NCBI GenBank assembly: GCA_949740445.1
Contig: CATJIF010000046.1
Coordinates: 1 to 34,281 of the forward strand
Reading direction: 5' to 3'
DNA length: 34,281 nt
Source of the DNA: an uncultured Peptostreptococcaceae bacterium
GTDB lineage: Bacteria > Bacillota > Clostridia > Peptostreptococcales > Anaerovoracaceae
The position numbers and the translations under genes are program-made. Numbering within the stretch: position 1 is the first letter of the stretch; every line of letters begins with the position of its first letter. Under the pieces are notes generated by a model, which did not search any database, had not been told where the DNA came from, and saw nothing but the letters and a program-made list of their open reading frames with translations. Of this stretch, positions 31,372 through 34,281 are shown in pieces.

Positions 31372-32700
31372 CTATCGCAGATGCTTTTCGATTAAATCAA
31401 TAAAAGTTTCGGCATATTCTCTTTTGGAAAACAACGCTCTGGCGTTGTTTTTGTTTCCACCTCCTTTTCCATGATAGATCGACACATTTTCTTTTACCAG
31501 CTTACCGCAATCGACAGTGCCGTCGGAAAACAGCAGCAGCGTGTTGGTTGCACCATCTAAAATAAAAACCAACTTTTTGATTTGCTCCAAAATTGGCCGG
31601 CCGACGGATAAGAGATCATCCACTTTCATATCGGAATATTCGTAAAGAAGAATGCCGTTAAAGCAGCGGCCGTGCAGAAGCGCGGGATCGCCGCTTGCAG
31701 CCAGCAAGTGGAGGTCATTGGCAATAACATCTGCTCGCTGGCGGATTACGGATTGCTTTAAAAGATAAAGCTCTGTGCGCAGCTCGCTAGCCTTTTCGTC
31801 GGCGATTTTCATTTTTTCCAGCAGATCGCTGGTATTAGCGCTGTATTTTTTGTTCAGCGCTGTCAGGATGTTATGCTTGGCATCGTAATCGGCAAGGGCG
31901 CGCTGGCCAGCTTCGCAGTAGACCCGAAACATCCCCTTGTTGCTTTCGACCTTATAAATTTTAATCAGGCCCACCTGCCCGGCAAATTTAGGGTGGGTTC
32001 CGCAGCAAGCGACAGAATCGGCTGGATTCTGGGGATCGCCTACGCAGACGATAGAAATATCGTGCTCGATAGAGAGTTTCTTGCGCAGAGGAAGGCCTTC
32101 AGCCTCAGCTCTGGTAGCAAAGCGCCGGGTAGTAACAGGAAGGTTTTTCCATATGGCTTCGTTGGCACAACGCTCCGCATGAAGCGCCATATCCATGGTC
32201 AACTCTGTATAATTTGGATTTTCTTCCATGCTGATGTCGATGGTCATATAATCGTCACCCATGTGAAAGCCCCGGTTGACGCCACCGTATTCCCGGAAAA
32301 ACATGCCGGAGAGAATGTGCTCGCCACAGTGGCGCTGCATGTTGTCGAAGCGGCGCTCCCAGCAGATGCTGCAATGCACCTTGCGATTTGGCGTAAAATA
32401 AGAGGCAGGTGCAGGCAGCTGCAGAGCTTGCGCCTGTACTGTATTGATTTGGTGATAGACGACGCCATCGCGTTCCAGCACGTGGCAGACCGGGTAGCCG
32501 TCGAGAGTTCCGGTATCGCTGGGCTGGCCGCCACCCTCGGGAAAAAAGACAGACTGGTCTAAAACACAAAGGCACCGCACAGAGGTGTCGTGAATGTTCA
32601 GCGCTTTTATTTCCTCCTGGTCGGTAATCAGGGCGAGCACAGAGGCATCGCACGCCTGCATTTCTACATCCTGCTGATAAAGTCGAATGGTTTTTGTCAT
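31372..32700 (-). CDS. AlaX-like alanyl-tRNA editing protein with DHHA1 domain
   Basis: A 442-residue free-standing editing protein that should hydrolyse Ser- or Gly-tRNA(Ala). The N-terminal part has VFFPEGGGQPSDTGTL (51-66), the zinc motif H124-x3-H128 (RHCGEH) and C232...H236 in CCGTH, where AlaRS-type proteins normally read CGGTH. A coiled-coil linker follows (about 280-320), then a DHHA1-like C-terminal domain ending in HGKGGGNKNNARA, a variant of the usual GGGGH-x3-A signature. The start at 32700 has GGAGGATATTT. It converges with the patatin gene with one base between stops. Confidence 0.9.
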   Translation of the reverse strand: MTKTIRLYQQDVEMQACDASVLALITDQEEIKALNIHDTSVRCLCVLDQSVFFPEGGGQPSDTGTLDGYPVCHVLERDGVVYHQINTVQAQALQLPAPASYFTPNRKVHCSICWERRFDNMQRHCGEHILSGMFFREYGGVNRGFHMGDDYMTIDISMEENPNYTELTMDMALHAERCANEAIWKNLPVTTRRFATRAEAEGLPLRKKLSIEHDISIVCVGDPQNPADSVACCGTHPKFAGQVGLIKIYKVESNKGMFRVYCEAGQRALADYDAKHNILTALNKKYSANTSDLLEKMKIADEKASELRTELYLLKQSVIRQRADVIANDLHLLAASGDPALLHGRCFNGILLYEYSDMKVDDLLSVGRPILEQIKKLVFILDGATNTLLLFSDGTVDCGKLVKENVSIYHGKGGGNKNNARALFSKREYAETFIDLIEKHLR

Positions 32701-32838
32701 AAATATCCTCCTTGCTGTCGGTAAACCGGTATATTTTCTGCGATGGAATTCATATAGTTTAGATAAATAATCAGATAAGTAAAGAGCATATCAATTATAG
32801 CGCAGAAAAGAGACATTGTAAATGAAAGGGGCTGCAGT

Positions 32839-33657
32839 GTGAGAGGCGAAAGAAAGCGGAGAAACGAAACGAAAATCAGGCGGGGTGCCGCCGCATGTGC
32901 GGCAGCGGTATTGCTGCTGGGGCTTGCAGTATTATCGCTTGTGCAGCGCGTGCCGGGAATGCTGCTTGCTGTCGATGAAGCACAGGCAGCGGACACCATC
33001 GTCATCGACGCGGGGCACGGCGGCTTTGATGGCGGCGCTGTCGGCAGAAGTGGAACCGCAGAAAAGGATATCAATTTAAGCATTGCGCTGCAGTTGCAGA
33101 GTCTGGCAGAGCAAGATGGCTGGCATGTGGTTATGACGCGCACAGAGGATATCAGCCTCAACGAAGAGGGAGACCAGCGCCGCAGGATACGTACGCTGAA
33201 AACAGAAGACCTGCGAAAGAGAAAGCAGCTGATCGACGAGACAAAGCCGCTGCTGGCAGTCAGCATCCATCTAAACAGCTTTCAGCAAGATGCTTCGGTA
33301 AGAGGGGCGCAGACATTTTATCCATCCCGGGCAGCGGACCAGAACATCGTGGAGGAGAGCAGTCGCTTGGCAAAAGCGATTCAGGAAAAGCTGATCGAAG
33401 GCCTGAACGACGGAACCAAAAGAGAAGCGCTGGGGAAAAAGGATGTACTGCTTTTAAAAGATCCGACTGTGCCAACAGTAATCGTGGAATGCGGGTTTCT
33501 TTCCAACAGCAACGATGAAAAAAATCTAAATAATCCTGAATTTCAAAAGAAATTGTCAGAATTTATTTACGAAGGAATATTGGAATATTCAGGAAAAGAA
33601 AGGCGGCCAGAAATTTTTGTAGTAGATAGCAGCGAGAGTCCGCAAACCGGGCTGTAA
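32839..33657 (+). CDS. cwlD: N-acetylmuramoyl-L-alanine amidase, CwlD type
   Basis: A 272-residue zinc amidase. A basic N-terminus and one hydrophobic segment (about 17-36) anchor or export it; the amidase_3 domain begins at DTIVIDAGHGGFDGGAVG. Zinc ligands H60, E75 (TAEKDIN) and H144 (SIHLNSF) and the catalytic E217 (IVECGFLSN) are all present. CwlD removes the stem peptide from muramic acid so that muramic-delta-lactam can form in the spore cortex, which points to a spore former. The start is GTG at 32839, behind AAAGGGGCTGCA. There is no gdaA partner in the window. The AlaX-like gene is divergent, 138 bases away. Confidence 0.9.
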   Translation: MRGERKRRNETKIRRGAAACAAAVLLLGLAVLSLVQRVPGMLLAVDEAQAADTIVIDAGHGGFDGGAVGRSGTAEKDINLSIALQLQSLAEQDGWHVVMTRTEDISLNEEGDQRRRIRTLKTEDLRKRKQLIDETKPLLAVSIHLNSFQQDASVRGAQTFYPSRAADQNIVEESSRLAKAIQEKLIEGLNDGTKREALGKKDVLLLKDPTVPTVIVECGFLSNSNDEKNLNNPEFQKKLSEFIYEGILEYSGKERRPEIFVVDSSESPQTGL

Positions 33658-33682
33658 CAGTCGCAGTAAGAAAAAGAAAAAC

Positions 33683-33871
33683 TGTGGATAACTTTTTGGA
33701 TAATTTTTTAAAAATCCATTAAAACTATTGAAATTAAAGGAGTTAAGATGTTTTTAGTTATCCACAACGATCTTTGGATAACTTTTTAAAGCACGGGGGA
33801 AAACCGGAAAATCAGACGGTGAAACCCCTTGAAAAATCTCGATTTTTGTCTACCAGATGGGCTGTGGAAAA
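33683..33871. other. Cluster of DnaA-box-like sites
   Basis: Perfect TTATCCACA occurs at 33683-33691 (minus) and 33758-33766 (plus). TTATCCAAA, one mismatch, is at 33695-33703 and 33773-33781 (both minus), and TTTTCCACA at 33863-33871 (minus). The 13-base TGGATAACTTTTT is repeated at 33685 and 33775. No dnaA or dnaN gene is in view. Confidence 0.6.
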
Positions 33872-34013
33872 CAGCGGAAAAATGGTTTACATAAAACCTA
33901 AGATCCGTTGGTAAAAAATAAAAAACATAGAACAAAAAAAGCCGAAGCTGCGTCTTATAATAAGAAAAGCGGCGGACCAAAATAAAAATATCCTCACAAA
34001 TGCAAATGGACAG

Positions 34014-34042
34014 TCGAAATCCAGCGGTTTTTGTGGTATACT
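34014..34042 (+). promoter_or_regulatory. Candidate promoter for the ClC-type gene
   Basis: TATACT at 34037-34042 with an extended TGG before it, and TCGAAA 17 bases upstream at 34014-34019. Confidence 0.5.
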
Positions 34043-34123
34043 CGATTCACGGCAATGGAAACAGCCAACTGTACGAAAGAGCGTTGAGTTTGCATTGGAA
34101 TACAGGAGGGTGAGGTACAAAAA

Positions 34124-34281
34124 ATGAACGCCTGGAAAAAATGGCAGTCCATCTGGAGGCAGCAGCTGTTTGTTTTTGTTAAGTTAATGGTATTTTCCTG
34201 TGTGATAGGAATTTCCGTAGGCGTTGTCGGTGCGGTGTTCCACATGGCAATCGAACGGGCGACAGCCCTGCGTACAGACCA
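34124..34281 (+). CDS. ClC-type chloride channel/antiporter (N-terminal fragment)
   Basis: Only the first 52 codons are in the window. They read MNAWKKWQSIWRQQ, a membrane span FVFVKLMVFSCVIGISVGVVGAVFHMAI, then ERATALR. The first helix with G-x3-G-x2-G-x2-F-x3-I and the following Arg match the N-terminal part of ClC family proteins. Such proteins move chloride (some fluoride) across the membrane. The start has AGGAGGGTGAGG upstream. Identification from so short a piece is tentative. Confidence 0.62.
   Translation, partial: MNAWKKWQSIWRQQLFVFVKLMVFSCVIGISVGVVGAVFHMAIERATALRTD

Larger units (their letters stand above)
33658..34123. other. 466-base AT-rich spacer with DnaA-box cluster
   Basis: No convincing gene. 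It contains five DnaA-box-like nonamers (33683-33871), an AT-rich stretch 33700-33757, A/T-rich runs around 33890-33950, and the promoter of the ClC-type gene near 34014-34042. Confidence 0.65.

Noticed and set aside
32701-32838. Sporulation sigma-E promoter for cwlD
   Set aside because: CATATCAAT near 32788 is only loosely like a -10 element and no -35 at the right distance was found.

Overview
The window reads as a stretch of chromosome from an anaerobic Gram-positive Clostridia-type bacterium of medium GC. The evidence is strong AGGAGG-type ribosome binding sites, a TTG and a GTG start, a CwlD-type spore-cortex amidase, an SLH-domain surface protein, Firmicutes-style lipoproteins, a UPF0182 membrane protein, a FeoB-associated Cys-rich peptide and a ferredoxin-type DUF362 protein. 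Genus and species cannot be fixed from this sequence alone. No insertion sequence with a transposase, phage gene, CRISPR array or rRNA was seen, so this is mostly core or semi-core chromosome.

Layout. 1-1088: end of an NMN-adenylyltransferase-like gene overlapping pnuC (NAD precursor salvage). 1184-3352 (minus): a secreted His/Cys-repeat protein and a YtcJ-type amidohydrolase. 3607-7461: YbjQ-like protein, D-2-hydroxyacid dehydrogenase, a small PF06541 membrane protein on minus, then DUF362 ferredoxin-like protein plus lipoprotein. 7605-9731: SDR reductase (minus) and divergent alanine racemase. 9805-13410: GNAT acetyltransferase, then three tightly packed M42 aminopeptidase paralogues. 13583-14797 (minus): an exported SLH-flavodoxin fusion with a structured leader. 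14798-15683: a non-protein region with a hairpin array that looks like a minus-strand small RNA (possible relic of a type I toxin-antitoxin locus) and tRNA-Lys(CUU). 15684-21937: a 57-residue Asn/Arg/Ala/Ser repeat peptide, a 946-residue zinc-ribbon/disordered/one-TM protein and UPF0182. 22045-27480: long-form glutamine synthetase, then serS, DUF951, a DtxR-like regulator, a YbaK-type deacylase and a PF06541 protein with a coiled coil. 27609-28762 (minus): SurA-N-like lipoprotein and FeoB-associated peptide, the latter under a promoter with a perfect 16-bp palindrome. 29138-31370: Na+/Ca2+ exchanger-type antiporter and patatin. 31372-32700 (minus): AlaX-like editing protein. 32839-33657: cwlD. 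33658-34123: an AT-rich spacer with five DnaA-box-like nonamers. 34124-end: start of a ClC-type channel.

Themes are peptide and amino-acid turnover (M42 trio, alanine racemase, GlnA, SerRS and two tRNA-editing enzymes), cell-envelope proteins (SLH-flavodoxin, lipoproteins, UPF0182, CwlD) and metal handling (FeoB-associated peptide plus DtxR-like regulator). The best candidates for something undescribed are the small-RNA hairpin array at 15040-15241, the DnaA-box cluster at 33683-33871, the Asn-rich micro-repeat protein at 15684, the surface flavodoxin with its leader hairpin, and the alternative hairpins before glnA. All function calls come from reading motifs by eye; no database search was run.
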